NCBI GenBank assembly: GCA_017998095.1
Contig: JAGODU010000086.1
Location: forward strand, 1-17,389
Origin: Prolixibacteraceae bacterium
Lineage (GTDB): Bacteria > Bacteroidota > Bacteroidia > Bacteroidales > Prolixibacteraceae
Length of the DNA: 17,389 bases
Reading direction: 5' to 3'
Part shown: piece by piece, positions 1-8,742 of the stretch
Position numbering within the stretch: position 1 is the first letter of the stretch
Layout: each line of letters starts with the position of its first letter
The notes under the pieces: model-generated
The model's input: only the letters and a program-made list of their open reading frames with translations
Database searches by the model: none
What the model was told of the DNA's origin: nothing
Translations under genes and position numbers: made by a program

Positions 1-54
1 AACATGAAAATCTTCACCGGAATAGAAGAAAAAACAAAGTCCGGAATCCTTTAG
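1..54 (+). CDS. possible 3' end of a gene running in from the left
   Basis: Reading frame 1 is open from the first base to a TAG at 52-54 and would encode a 17-residue tail ending in KTKSGIL. It may be the C-terminus of a protein that begins outside the window. The stretch is too short to recognise a family, and a second frame is also open here, to a stop near 108, so the call is weak. Confidence 0.25.
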   Translation, partial: NMKIFTGIEEKTKSGIL

Positions 55-97
55 TAAATCAACAAACCAGCAGAGTGGTATCAAAATGTTCTGTTAG

Positions 98-589
98 GTG
101 GTAACATTTATAATCGGCATTAAAAGTAGGTCTGTCTGGGGAACTAAGAATGATGTCCATGATTGCCTCATCAGCCAAGACCATGAATGCTTTTCAATTC
201 AATATGTTACAGATTGGCGTTCAAATCGGAATTGGGTTGATAATTTCTTTCGCTTCTTATATAATTGGTGCCTCTCTACTCGCACAGAAAATTTTTCACT
301 TGGCCTTATTATACAATATAAGTATTTCGAATTTGCATTAAATAGAGGAAATTCAGTTTTTTGGACATCAGGGTATAAAATGGGTACGGATATTTCTTAC
401 AATTCAATAAATGAATTTGTGAAATGCATAGATTTTGATACAGCCTATGACTTGTTAACTAAAATGAAGGAATTTCGGACAGTCCATGGTAAGTACCTTT
501 ATTTCGAGCATGATGTGAGTTATATGGAAAAGAATATTCCTGTTTCCTATGAAGATAGGCCTGTACAGGGAGATACCTTCCCCATTTAA
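98..589 (+). CDS. hypothetical protein, 163 aa
   Basis: I do not recognise this gene. It would start at a GTG three bases after an in-frame TAG at 95-97, so the protein cannot extend further upstream. The product is soluble-looking, rich in aromatic residues (about six Trp), with no signal peptide or clear membrane segment. The C-terminal two thirds looks the most protein-like. An overlapping ORF in another frame (150-341, 63 codons) contains a hydrophobic stretch; either one of the two is spurious, or this is a gene damaged by a frameshift. No Shine-Dalgarno or promoter is visible. A plus-strand terminator hairpin lies about 160 bases downstream. Confidence 0.42.
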   Translation: MVTFIIGIKSRSVWGTKNDVHDCLISQDHECFSIQYVTDWRSNRNWVDNFFRFLYNWCLSTRTENFSLGLIIQYKYFEFALNRGNSVFWTSGYKMGTDISYNSINEFVKCIDFDTAYDLLTKMKEFRTVHGKYLYFEHDVSYMEKNIPVSYEDRPVQGDTFPI

Positions 590-750
590 TGAATCCATAA
601 GAACACATATAAGTTTTTAATGTTATCTTAAACAGGATTATAAGTTATATGTTCTATAATGCCATTTAAAGGTACCTTATCAGTCACTATTTGGCGTGCA
701 ATTGTTAAGAATAACGTTACGAAATGCATGATTTTCACTGAAATGTACGC

Positions 751-786
751 CCGACACGTGAATGTTTTAATGTGTCGGATTTTTTT
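751..786 (+). terminator. intrinsic terminator hairpin, plus-strand polarity
   Basis: The arms CCGACAC (751-757) and GTGTCGG (772-778) pair perfectly around a 14-base loop and are followed by A and seven T (780-786). The polarity suits transcripts from the left. On the minus strand the stop codon of the metallopeptidase gene (769-767) lies in the loop and no T-run follows, so it is a poor intrinsic terminator for the restriction operon. Confidence 0.6.
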
Positions 787-1141
787 CAGAATTAATCCGG
801 TCCCGGCCTGAGGCAGATGATAGTTTTTCTGAAAGAACAATCTCTTTCAGCTTTAATTCCATTTTTTCATAGTCACCCAAGTATGCCTTCATCAGACTTT
901 TCCATAATTTCCCATGGTTTGGGACATTGAAGTGAAGTAATTCATGTACTATCACATACCTACCAATTTCTTTGTCAAGTTCAAGTAAATTAGCATTGAA
1001 ATTCAAGTTGCCATCTGTCGAACACGATGCCCATTTCGTTGTCATTGGCCTTAGTGCCAATGAATTCACATTTATTTTCATTTTGGCAGCATATTCATGA
1101 ACACATGCTTTGAATTCCGACTTACCTTCCCATTGTTCCAT
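767..1141 (-). CDS. minimal YgjP/DUF45-type zinc metallopeptidase at the end of the type I R-M operon
   Basis: The 124-residue protein has the zincin motif HELLH (residues 66-70) and a third likely zinc ligand, His76, in NHGKLW. Before these is the RPMTTKWASCST block that corresponds to the R-M-x-x-W-x-S-C signature of YgjP-like (DUF45, SprT-related) peptidases. Full-length YgjP proteins are roughly 230 residues, so this is a short form with essentially only the catalytic core. I chose ATG at 1141, two bases after the hsdR stop; an in-frame TTG at 1147 overlaps that stop. It is the last gene of the operon and is probably translationally coupled to hsdR. Genes of this family often accompany hsdR, but their role is not established; trimming or turnover of restriction subunits is only a guess. 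Confidence 0.82.
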   Translation of the reverse strand: MEQWEGKSEFKACVHEYAAKMKINVNSLALRPMTTKWASCSTDGNLNFNANLLELDKEIGRYVIVHELLHFNVPNHGKLWKSLMKAYLGDYEKMELKLKEIVLSEKLSSASGRDRINSEKNPTH

Positions 1142-1143
1142 CT

Positions 1144-4077
1144 TCAAAGCTTATACACGATAAATAAACTATTAAACAATTCATCGACAATCCCTGCAAC
1201 TTTATCAATGTCGTCTTCAACTTTTAATAATGCAAAATACACAGCTTGACGGAGTTCTCTTAATTCCTTTTCACTGGTCTTCCAGTTTGGATGATTAACG
1301 AACTCATTTTTAATTTGTTCAGTTACTTTATCTGAATCATTGATTCTCTTGTCTATTAAAGACTGGTATACAAAAAAAGTCAGGCCATCGTACCCTCTTT
1401 CCGCTTGTTCTTTCCTGCGTCTTATATCTGCCTGATATAAACTTTGGATTTCTTCCAATGCTTTTTGGGTACTTATTTGGCGATTCTCATAATTATCTTC
1501 AACAATTTCTGCACGCTCCTTCAGGCCAATTAGAAATGGGTCATCCGAATTGTCATCTGCAATAGTTTCTATGCTTTTTATAAGGTTGATTACCCTTGTA
1601 TTATCATTTTTCTGAGTTGCTTTAATCTTTTTTATCGTTTCCTCATTGATTTCAAAGAATTCATTGCTGAAGACTGGATTTGTTCCGGAAATCCTTTTCT
1701 GTACCAACTCATTCGTTTTACTCTGGAATTCCCTGTCGACTTGTACCCGCTTTGCATATGCATTTCTTACAACTTTATAAATTGAAGCAAGCGTTGTGTA
1801 TGCATCGATATACGGTCTTAAAAATTTGTCCGGTGAAATAATTTCATAAAGCATTTCCACTTCTTTGTAGAGTTTGAAGAACTCTTTACGCTTTGATTTA
1901 TCCCGGAAATGGTCTATTAAATTATCAGTATCCTTATCAATAAAGCCATGCTGTATCAGTTCCAGATATGGTGGAACATCTTTTTCCATCTTGGACTGAA
2001 ACAGGTATTTAAGCAACTGAATGTCTTTTACAATTGCATTAATTTCATCACTGTCGAATGCTAAGGCTTTTTCCAGATTTTCAAATATGCCAACAAAATC
2101 AAGAACAAATCCGTGAGTTTTTACCATCTCCCTTTCCTCGTTCTCGTATGGCCTGTTAACTCTCGCAATTGCCTGTAGAAGAGTATGGTCTCGCATGGGT
2201 TTGTCAAGATACATGGCATATAAAATGGGTGCATCGTAGCCAGTTAATAATTTTTCGGTTACAATCAGAATTTTTGGCATTTCGCCAATCTTTGTAAACT
2301 GCTTACGTATCTCTTTTTCCCTTCGTTCATCGATATGGTGTGCTTTAAGGTCTGCACTGTCATTATTGCTGCCCGTAAAAACAACCTCAGAGTATTCCGG
2401 TGGTAAAAATTTGTCCAGTGCTTTTTTATACATTGCACATGCCGGACGGTCAACTGCCACCATGAATGCCTTGTAACCCATGGGTTCGACATTTTCTTTA
2501 TAATGTTTGGCTACATATTCGGCTACTTTATTGACTCTCTCCTTCCCTTTAAGGAAGTTTTTTGTATTTATCGCACGCTCAAGTATTTTGTTTAATTCTT
2601 CAATATCATTGACACCATATGCTTCAGCCAAGGTTAAGAACTCCTTTTCCAAAATTTCCTTTGGTACTAATAAGTCATTTGGAGCCATTCCATAAAATAG
2701 TGGTAAAGTAGTCCCGTCTTCAATGCTATCTGCGATGGAATACTTATGCAGATAACCATTTTCGTCATCAATTCCAAAGGTTTTAAATGTCCCCCTGCCG
2801 TATACCGTTTTATCAATAGGAGTGCCAGTAAAGCCTATAAATGTTGCATTTGGCAACGCAGCCATCAGAAAATTACCCAAATCTCCACCCGTTGTCCTAT
2901 GCGCTTCATCAATCAACACATAGTTGTTCTTTCTTAGGTTTATATCAGAAGGCATGTCTCTGAACTTATGAACCATGCTTACAATGATTCCTCTGTAATC
3001 CCTTTTCAGGAGCTTCTGCAAATCGTGAATGCTCTCAGCGCATACGACATTATTTACACCAACAGACTGAAGGTTCTTCAACATTTGGTCTTCCAGTTCA
3101 TTGCGGTCAATCATCAGCAAAATGGTGGGTTTTTCTGCTTCTGAGGCCTTAAAAAGCAATTCAGCCGTTTTAATCATTGTATACGTTTTCCCGCTTCCCT
3201 GTGTATGCCAGATTAACCCCCTTGTTTTAGCTGGATTTAACGCTCTTTCAACTGCTTTGTCAACAGCTGTCTTCTGATGTTGTCGTAAGATATATTTGTT
3301 TAATTCCTCATTTTGTTCTGCAAAGAGGATGAATTTTTTTATCAGGTCCAGTAAGTGTTGCTGGTCACAGAATGATTTTACTTTTGCTTCAAGCTTGCCG
3401 ATTTCTTCGCATTTCCAGTTAAAAATGTTTCTCCTGATTGTATTCCATGTTACACCATATGAAAATCCGATGCTTTCTGTTGTGGTAAATAATTGCTGGG
3501 GCACCATCAATTCAGGAGTTTCCCGGTGATATCTCCTAATCTGGTCAATACCGATAGCTAATGCTTCGTCTTTTGTTGCATTTTTACATTCAATAACAAC
3601 TACCGGGATGCCATTAATTAAGAAAACAACATCCTCACGATTAGCATATTGGCCGTTGAATAAATAATATTCCTCAGTTACTTTAAATATGTTTTCATCA
3701 GGATGTTCATAATTAATCAAAATGAGATTAAACTCACGATTTTCTTCATTACTGAAAAAAGTTTTTTGGCCTTGCAAGTATTGATGGAAATCACGGTTCC
3801 CGTAGATTGTTGACAATGGTGAATCCAACAAACGCAGTAAATCTTCTTTTTTGTCTTTATACTTTGGATTGAATTGTATTACCTTGTTGAATAACGTGTC
3901 AGAAAAGAAGCGGCTTGCGTTTTTAGCTTGCTCTCTTGGTGAAACAGCCGTAGTATCAAAACCTCTGCGTTTCTCGGCTTCGTTCTGCGACACATAATTC
4001 CAGCCGATTTCGGCAGCATATTGAAGTATACGAGCTTGTATGCTTTTATGTTCAGTTGGTTTTACCATTGATAGCAT
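1144..4077 (-). CDS. hsdR: type I restriction enzyme R subunit (endonuclease/translocase)
   Basis: This is the motor and nuclease subunit of a type I restriction enzyme. It joins HsdM and HsdS, translocates DNA using ATP and cuts unmodified DNA away from the recognition site. Of 977 residues, the N-terminus is the HSDR_N nuclease domain with a PD-(D/E)xK core: Asp149, then Glu163-Cys-Lys165 in VVVIECK, followed by QIRRY (179-183). The superfamily 2 motor follows: Walker A in HTQGSGKT (about 291-298), DEAH (390-393), TGTP (417-420), TGYDAP (612-617) and motif VI QAIARVNRP (635-643). The helical C-terminus resembles the domain that binds the methylase core. All key residues are present. The gene overlaps the end of the DUF262 gene by 26 bases; an in-frame ATG at 4068 is an alternative start. 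Confidence 0.96.
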   Translation of the reverse strand: MLSMVKPTEHKSIQARILQYAAEIGWNYVSQNEAEKRRGFDTTAVSPREQAKNASRFFSDTLFNKVIQFNPKYKDKKEDLLRLLDSPLSTIYGNRDFHQYLQGQKTFFSNEENREFNLILINYEHPDENIFKVTEEYYLFNGQYANREDVVFLINGIPVVVIECKNATKDEALAIGIDQIRRYHRETPELMVPQQLFTTTESIGFSYGVTWNTIRRNIFNWKCEEIGKLEAKVKSFCDQQHLLDLIKKFILFAEQNEELNKYILRQHQKTAVDKAVERALNPAKTRGLIWHTQGSGKTYTMIKTAELLFKASEAEKPTILLMIDRNELEDQMLKNLQSVGVNNVVCAESIHDLQKLLKRDYRGIIVSMVHKFRDMPSDINLRKNNYVLIDEAHRTTGGDLGNFLMAALPNATFIGFTGTPIDKTVYGRGTFKTFGIDDENGYLHKYSIADSIEDGTTLPLFYGMAPNDLLVPKEILEKEFLTLAEAYGVNDIEELNKILERAINTKNFLKGKERVNKVAEYVAKHYKENVEPMGYKAFMVAVDRPACAMYKKALDKFLPPEYSEVVFTGSNNDSADLKAHHIDERREKEIRKQFTKIGEMPKILIVTEKLLTGYDAPILYAMYLDKPMRDHTLLQAIARVNRPYENEEREMVKTHGFVLDFVGIFENLEKALAFDSDEINAIVKDIQLLKYLFQSKMEKDVPPYLELIQHGFIDKDTDNLIDHFRDKSKRKEFFKLYKEVEMLYEIISPDKFLRPYIDAYTTLASIYKVVRNAYAKRVQVDREFQSKTNELVQKRISGTNPVFSNEFFEINEETIKKIKATQKNDNTRVINLIKSIETIADDNSDDPFLIGLKERAEIVEDNYENRQISTQKALEEIQSLYQADIRRRKEQAERGYDGLTFFVYQSLIDKRINDSDKVTEQIKNEFVNHPNWKTSEKELRELRQAVYFALLKVEDDIDKVAGIVDELFNSLFIVYKL

Positions 4078-5866
4078 TAATTATTACTGATGAAGATATG
4101 TTTTTGCCTTCAGTCAATTGCTCAGCCGCATACGCAAAAAAGGAAGCTCTTTTATTCACAAATTCCTCAAAGTCAGTTTTAATCTTCTCCTTTCGCTCAA
4201 TTTCGCTTATACCGTCCTCATATCCACCATTGGCCAGCTCTGTTATCGGAATCAAATGTGAATTGAGTCTTTCATTTACAATTTCTTCAGATACCCATTG
4301 ATACCTATCTTTTAAGTATTTCAAAGGGTCTTTCCTGCCAATATTCAAATTTGTATCATCGGTAATCAGGGCACAGTTTAATGCAAGGAAACTTTCAATT
4401 TCAGCCTCTCTTAACAATGCATCGGGGAAAATATGATGGTAATGTCTTTGTGAAATGTTTGTCCTGTCAACCCTTTGTCCGGTCGCAAAATCAAAGGAAC
4501 CCAAACGACAGGCAACAGCTAATATCGCCTTTCCTCTTATTGTGTCACGTTTTGGCCAGCCAGCTAATATAAGTTCATCCGCTGATGCAATCGGGTGACT
4601 GTTACGATTAAAAATAGGCACATCGCCATCAGTGTAAGCTAATCCGCTTTCCTTTTTTACTTCTGTAATTACTCTTTTCAGTGCGATATAATCATAATAC
4701 GCATGAGTGGCAGCAGAGTTTTCATAACGGTCGGTAAAGAATGCTGACCACAAATATTTCTTTAACAATACTTCGTACAGACCTCGTTTATCTCCTTTGT
4801 CCGGAATGAAAGGATACAATGCAGCAATCACAGCTAAAACAGCATTAGTGGGTAATCTGTCATGGTCAATGATTCCTTCATTTCTTAGGAAAATGGCCAT
4901 GTCATTCAATCCTTTCTCCATAATCTCCCATTGGTCCACCATTACAGATTTGTCCATGTCCCATAATCCTTTTTGATTTGGAAGCTTTTCCTGTAACAAT
5001 GCTGATGTATTCAGTATGAGATAGGAAAGGTTAAAATAGCATTTGATATCAGGAAACTTAGAATCCAGTTCATCCTGTAAATCATGCAAAGATTTGCCCT
5101 TAATGCTTTCAATCTCAGCCACTATGATATCATAGGTTGACAATGGTTTGGAGTTGGTGTTCATATTTATAAACACTTCAAGGGCAATGTCCTTGGCTGT
5201 AGATGTTGGTAATGAAAGATATGGAAGGTTGTAGTTCTTTATAATAGACCTCAGTTCATTTATTTTGTCACTGACCGACTTTTTCCAATTGAAAAAACCT
5301 TCCAACTCTTCCGGATTAGCTGGCTTGCGGTAGTTTGTTGCCTTTGTAATCCAAGTGTCAATATCGGGTTGAATATCTTCAGGTCGCAGCAGTTCAGTAG
5401 GTATCATTCCCCGTCTAAGGCAATCTTCAGGATTGTCGCACCACAAAGGATAACGTTGCCCATTTTTTTGATAATACCGGCCCCGGCAAAAAATGAATTG
5501 TTCATCGCTTTCTTTTTCCCCGTAAATATCGAATTCAGGAATATACACATAAAAGGTTTCAAATTCGTAGTTATTATGGAGAACACGCCACAAAGCTGTA
5601 AGTCGTTGCTGTCCATCCAATAATTGTTCAAGGACACGACTGTTTGTCGTTGGAGCAGATACCAAGTACCGGGAAATGAATTGTTCTTTTTCACCAACCT
5701 CCAAAACAAGTGTTATACCTAAGGGTAGGTTTTGTGTAATGGTATTGAAAAGACTGCTTATTCGTTTCCAGTCCCAGGCTTCGTAGCGTTGGAATCGAGG
5801 TAATTTAATTTCACCACGATGAATTTTGCCATACCAATCTTCAATTTTTCTATTTCTTGCTTCCAT
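4052..5866 (-). CDS. DUF262 plus HNH (DUF1524-like) protein, GmrSD-type, inside the type I R-M operon
   Basis: The 604-residue protein joins the two parts of GmrSD-type modification-dependent restriction enzymes. The N-terminal DUF262 (ParB-like, GmrS) region shows LPRFQR (22-27), the signature LLDGQQRLTAL (82-92) and the FINMNTNSKPLSTYDI block (232-247). The C-terminus has an HNH core like DUF1524/GmrD: HYHHIFP (475-481), Asn497 and Asn508. In characterised relatives DUF262 binds and hydrolyses NTP and the HNH domain cuts DNA, often DNA with modified bases. The gene starts 6 bases after hsdS and overlaps hsdR by 26 bases, so it is co-transcribed with the type I enzyme. A type IV-like nuclease against phages with modified DNA is the natural inference; a role controlling HsdR activity is the alternative. 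Confidence 0.88.
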   Translation of the reverse strand: MEARNRKIEDWYGKIHRGEIKLPRFQRYEAWDWKRISSLFNTITQNLPLGITLVLEVGEKEQFISRYLVSAPTTNSRVLEQLLDGQQRLTALWRVLHNNYEFETFYVYIPEFDIYGEKESDEQFIFCRGRYYQKNGQRYPLWCDNPEDCLRRGMIPTELLRPEDIQPDIDTWITKATNYRKPANPEELEGFFNWKKSVSDKINELRSIIKNYNLPYLSLPTSTAKDIALEVFINMNTNSKPLSTYDIIVAEIESIKGKSLHDLQDELDSKFPDIKCYFNLSYLILNTSALLQEKLPNQKGLWDMDKSVMVDQWEIMEKGLNDMAIFLRNEGIIDHDRLPTNAVLAVIAALYPFIPDKGDKRGLYEVLLKKYLWSAFFTDRYENSAATHAYYDYIALKRVITEVKKESGLAYTDGDVPIFNRNSHPIASADELILAGWPKRDTIRGKAILAVACRLGSFDFATGQRVDRTNISQRHYHHIFPDALLREAEIESFLALNCALITDDTNLNIGRKDPLKYLKDRYQWVSEEIVNERLNSHLIPITELANGGYEDGISEIERKEKIKTDFEEFVNKRASFFAYAAEQLTEGKNISSSVIINAINGKTN

Positions 5867-5872
5867 AAAGGA

Positions 5873-7171
5873 CTATCTTTCCGCTGCAATGCTAACGGGT
5901 TGGTTAATTATTTCATATTCATTTGTTATATTTGGAAAGTTTATGTCTTTAATCTTCCTCTTTCCAGTCAATAATTCGTGCAAGAGCGTTTTGAATAGAC
6001 TTAACTTTAGTTCATAGTTAGCTTTAAGGTTGTCAATTTTTTTGTCCACAATCCTTATCGTTTCAGCAATTTCATCTTGGACCTCTTTTCTGGGCAAAGC
6101 AATAGGCATTGCATTTATTGCACTTTTGTTGAATTTGGCGTTAATTGAAAAAGTCTGAACTTTCTGATAGTATCCGATTTCCCGTAAGTAGTTCAAATAA
6201 TAGAAAAGAAATCTGGAATTATGGTTATGGTTAACCCTGATTCTTAGAATAAATGATGAATGGACATATTCCCCATCTTCCAAATCAAAAATTGCTGTTT
6301 TACCGACATGTTCTTTACTGCCGCTTCTCCAATTAAAAAGTAAATCACCTTTTTTTAGAATCGAATTAAAATGTCTTTTAGAAGTTAACTGATAATAGTT
6401 AATTTTACCCAAGTCAAGCTTACCTTCAAGAGTAATGTTTTTATTAGTTAAAATCTTATGTCCCAATGGCTTTAAATTGCTTGCCACTGCTGCTTGAATT
6501 CCGTAAACAACCTCTCCCGTATTTTCAAATGGCTCAACGTTCCAACTTTCTGGAACCAATCCGAATTCAGTCTGTTTCCGTTTTTCGGGTTTTGTACCTT
6601 CCGTGAAGAGCTTATTCATTAAAGATTTTTTTAGTTCCAATGCCACTTGGATAAGTTTATCCTGCAGTTCCATTCCTTGCCTTAAAGTGCAGAGCACATA
6701 AGCTATTTTTTTCTGTTCCATTAGGCATGGAAGCTGAATCTCAAAATTCTTAATTATTGTTTGACTTATGTTAGGTTGCGCACCACCATATCTTTGTTTT
6801 AAGAAATCTTCACGTTTGAACATGAGTTGGAAGCGAAGGAACTCGTTATTAAAAACTGATTCATTTGGAAATATTCCGCATACCGCTTGATTAGTTGTAG
6901 CTGCTTTTTTTAATATAGCAGTCTTCCCAACAGTTGCTCCATACATTGCAACTAGTACAGTCCCAGTTGGAAATAATTTTGCAGATGAGTTTTTGACCGC
7001 ATCTTCTGAAATCTTTTCTTCAGTGTCGAAAATAAAGTTGTCTGTAAGTTCTCCTGATTTTACCCATAAGATATTACCAGAATAATATGATTTGTTTGTC
7101 CTACTCGGTGTTCCCCCACTTGTAGTTTTGGCAATTTCTTCTATCCGTTTTACCTGCCATTCATTTGTCAT
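5873..7171 (-). CDS. hsdS: type I restriction enzyme specificity subunit
   Basis: HsdS recognises the DNA target for both methylation and restriction. The 432 residues show the usual two-fold layout. Target recognition domain 1 covers about 1-150 and contains TTSGGTPSR (16-24), WVKSGEL (36-42) and the GAQPNIS block (130-136). A helical spacer with KKSLMNKLFTEG follows (about 150-200), then TRD2 (about 204-375, opening GLVPESW) and a second helical region ending in KTLLHELLTGKRKI. The two TRDs differ, so a bipartite asymmetric target is expected; its sequence cannot be inferred. The ATG overlaps the hsdM stop in an ATGA (7171-7168). No second hsdS copy, and no inverted partner that could drive phase variation, is present in the window. 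Confidence 0.95.
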   Translation of the reverse strand: MTNEWQVKRIEEIAKTTSGGTPSRTNKSYYSGNILWVKSGELTDNFIFDTEEKISEDAVKNSSAKLFPTGTVLVAMYGATVGKTAILKKAATTNQAVCGIFPNESVFNNEFLRFQLMFKREDFLKQRYGGAQPNISQTIIKNFEIQLPCLMEQKKIAYVLCTLRQGMELQDKLIQVALELKKSLMNKLFTEGTKPEKRKQTEFGLVPESWNVEPFENTGEVVYGIQAAVASNLKPLGHKILTNKNITLEGKLDLGKINYYQLTSKRHFNSILKKGDLLFNWRSGSKEHVGKTAIFDLEDGEYVHSSFILRIRVNHNHNSRFLFYYLNYLREIGYYQKVQTFSINAKFNKSAINAMPIALPRKEVQDEIAETIRIVDKKIDNLKANYELKLSLFKTLLHELLTGKRKIKDINFPNITNEYEIINQPVSIAAER

Positions 7172-8739
7172 GCACCAATTTTCTTTAGTATTGATTTCAA
7201 TTCAGTGTCAATAAATAATGCTTCCTCTTCTAATGCACTTAGTTCATCTAATATTTCACCAAGTGGTCGATATATCTCAGTTTCATTAATTTGAATATAG
7301 CGGCTGGGAGAGATGTTGTAATCATTTTTGATAATTTCCGCAATATCTACAAATCTGGCCAATTTTTCTTCCTCTTTAAATGTCTTGAATGTATTGGCAA
7401 TATGCTCTAAGTTTTCTTCTGGTATGTAGTTCTTTGGGTCCCCTTTTTCATACAGTTTTCCTGCATGAAGAAGATAAATCTTGTTTTTATTTTGCTTGGA
7501 TTTGTTAAGAAATATTATTATCCCCGGTGCACTTGTATTATAAAAAAGATTCTCAGGTAGGTAAATTACTCCTTCAATAAGGTCATTATCAACAAACCAC
7601 TTCCGGCAGTCTTTTTCCTTGTTACTACCCAGACTGCCACTACCTCTACTTGCTGCCCCTGTGTCTAAAACAATCGCTGCACGTCCATTTTCATTAAGAC
7701 TACTGTAGATATGTTGTACCCACCCCCAATCAAACTTTCCACCACAACTGCCAGCCGGGAACCTTTCCATTTCATCATTAATAAAAAAATCATCGTTTAC
7801 ATATGGCAAGCTGTACCTTCCCTGATTCCACATTGGATTAGCCACAACCCGGTCAAAAGTCCTAAGTTTATTATTGAGTTTAAACTTGGGATTTTTAAGT
7901 GTGTCACCAATCTCGATTTCGCCTTCCATATCATGAATAACCATATTCATTTTGCTCATTGCCCATGTAGCGGGGATGAATTCCTGACCGTATAGTTTTA
8001 ATGGTGCAAATTTTGCCTTGCTTTTAAATTTCATTTTCTCTTCTAAGACCAATTCGCATTTTATAAGTAAACCACCGCTTCCACAAGTAGGGTCATATAT
8101 TTCCATCCCCGGTTCAGGGTCCATTATTTTGGCCATAATAAAGCCTACCTCGGCAGGACTATAGAATTCGCCAGCACTTTGTCCGCTTCCTTCAGCAAAT
8201 TTCCTTATAAGGTACTCATAGCTTCTTCCAATAATATCCGGTTCAACATCTTTCAAACCCAGACGTTTTTCAGCGATTTTTTCGATAAGCTTACTTAAAC
8301 GGTCATCATCGATGTCTCTTTGGCCATGGGTGGTTGCGTTGAAATCAATCCTGTCAATGATTCCCTGTAAGCTGGGATTAGCTTTTGCCACAGAGCGCAA
8401 TATATCTGTTAATTGCTGGCCAATTTTGTCACTTAAAGTCCGAATAACATCCCAAGTGGTTTCTTTTTCAGGGTCTTTTGGTTTAACAGGCATAAAAAAC
8501 CGTACAAGAGACTTATCCCTTTCCACCAATTGAAGTGCCTTTGTCCTTGAAGAAACACGCTCAGCAATCCGGTCTATTTCGTCATCATAGACATCACAGA
8601 GACGTTTAACGAAGATTAGGGGTAAAATATAATCTTTGTATTTTGCAGCATCCGCAGCACCCCTTATACTACAAGCTGCATCCCAAATCCATGATTCCAT
8701 GGATTTTACTTTTTCGCCATTTCCGTTTTGTTTCGCCAT
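7168..8739 (-). CDS. hsdM: type I restriction enzyme M subunit (adenine N6 methyltransferase)
   Basis: HsdM transfers a methyl group from S-adenosylmethionine to adenine N6 and forms the core of the modification and restriction complexes with HsdS. The 523-residue protein has the helical HsdM N-terminal domain (about 1-160), then GQSAGEFYSP (186-195), typical of the start of the N6_Mtase domain. SAM-binding motif I is DPTCGSGG (216-223). The catalytic motif IV reads NPMW (301-304) instead of the common NPPF/NPPY; Asn301 and the aromatic residue are kept. Length is normal. The start ATG is separated by three bases from the stop of the upstream 80-residue ORF, and the end overlaps hsdS by four bases, so the genes are one operon. 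Confidence 0.96.
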   Translation of the reverse strand: MAKQNGNGEKVKSMESWIWDAACSIRGAADAAKYKDYILPLIFVKRLCDVYDDEIDRIAERVSSRTKALQLVERDKSLVRFFMPVKPKDPEKETTWDVIRTLSDKIGQQLTDILRSVAKANPSLQGIIDRIDFNATTHGQRDIDDDRLSKLIEKIAEKRLGLKDVEPDIIGRSYEYLIRKFAEGSGQSAGEFYSPAEVGFIMAKIMDPEPGMEIYDPTCGSGGLLIKCELVLEEKMKFKSKAKFAPLKLYGQEFIPATWAMSKMNMVIHDMEGEIEIGDTLKNPKFKLNNKLRTFDRVVANPMWNQGRYSLPYVNDDFFINDEMERFPAGSCGGKFDWGWVQHIYSSLNENGRAAIVLDTGAASRGSGSLGSNKEKDCRKWFVDNDLIEGVIYLPENLFYNTSAPGIIIFLNKSKQNKNKIYLLHAGKLYEKGDPKNYIPEENLEHIANTFKTFKEEEKLARFVDIAEIIKNDYNISPSRYIQINETEIYRPLGEILDELSALEEEALFIDTELKSILKKIGA

Positions 8740-8742
8740 GCC

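Noticed and set aside
150..341. 63-codon plus-strand ORF with a hydrophobic segment
   Set aside because: It overlaps the longer 98-589 frame and stops abruptly; possible frameshift noted under that gene but not called separately.
5404..5709. 101-codon minus-strand ORF inside the DUF262 gene
   Set aside because: Shadow of the real gene, which has clear domain motifs in its own frame.
5873..7171. Phase-variable hsdS shuffling driven by the nearby serine recombinase
   Set aside because: Only one hsdS is present, with no partial copies or inverted repeats around it in this window.
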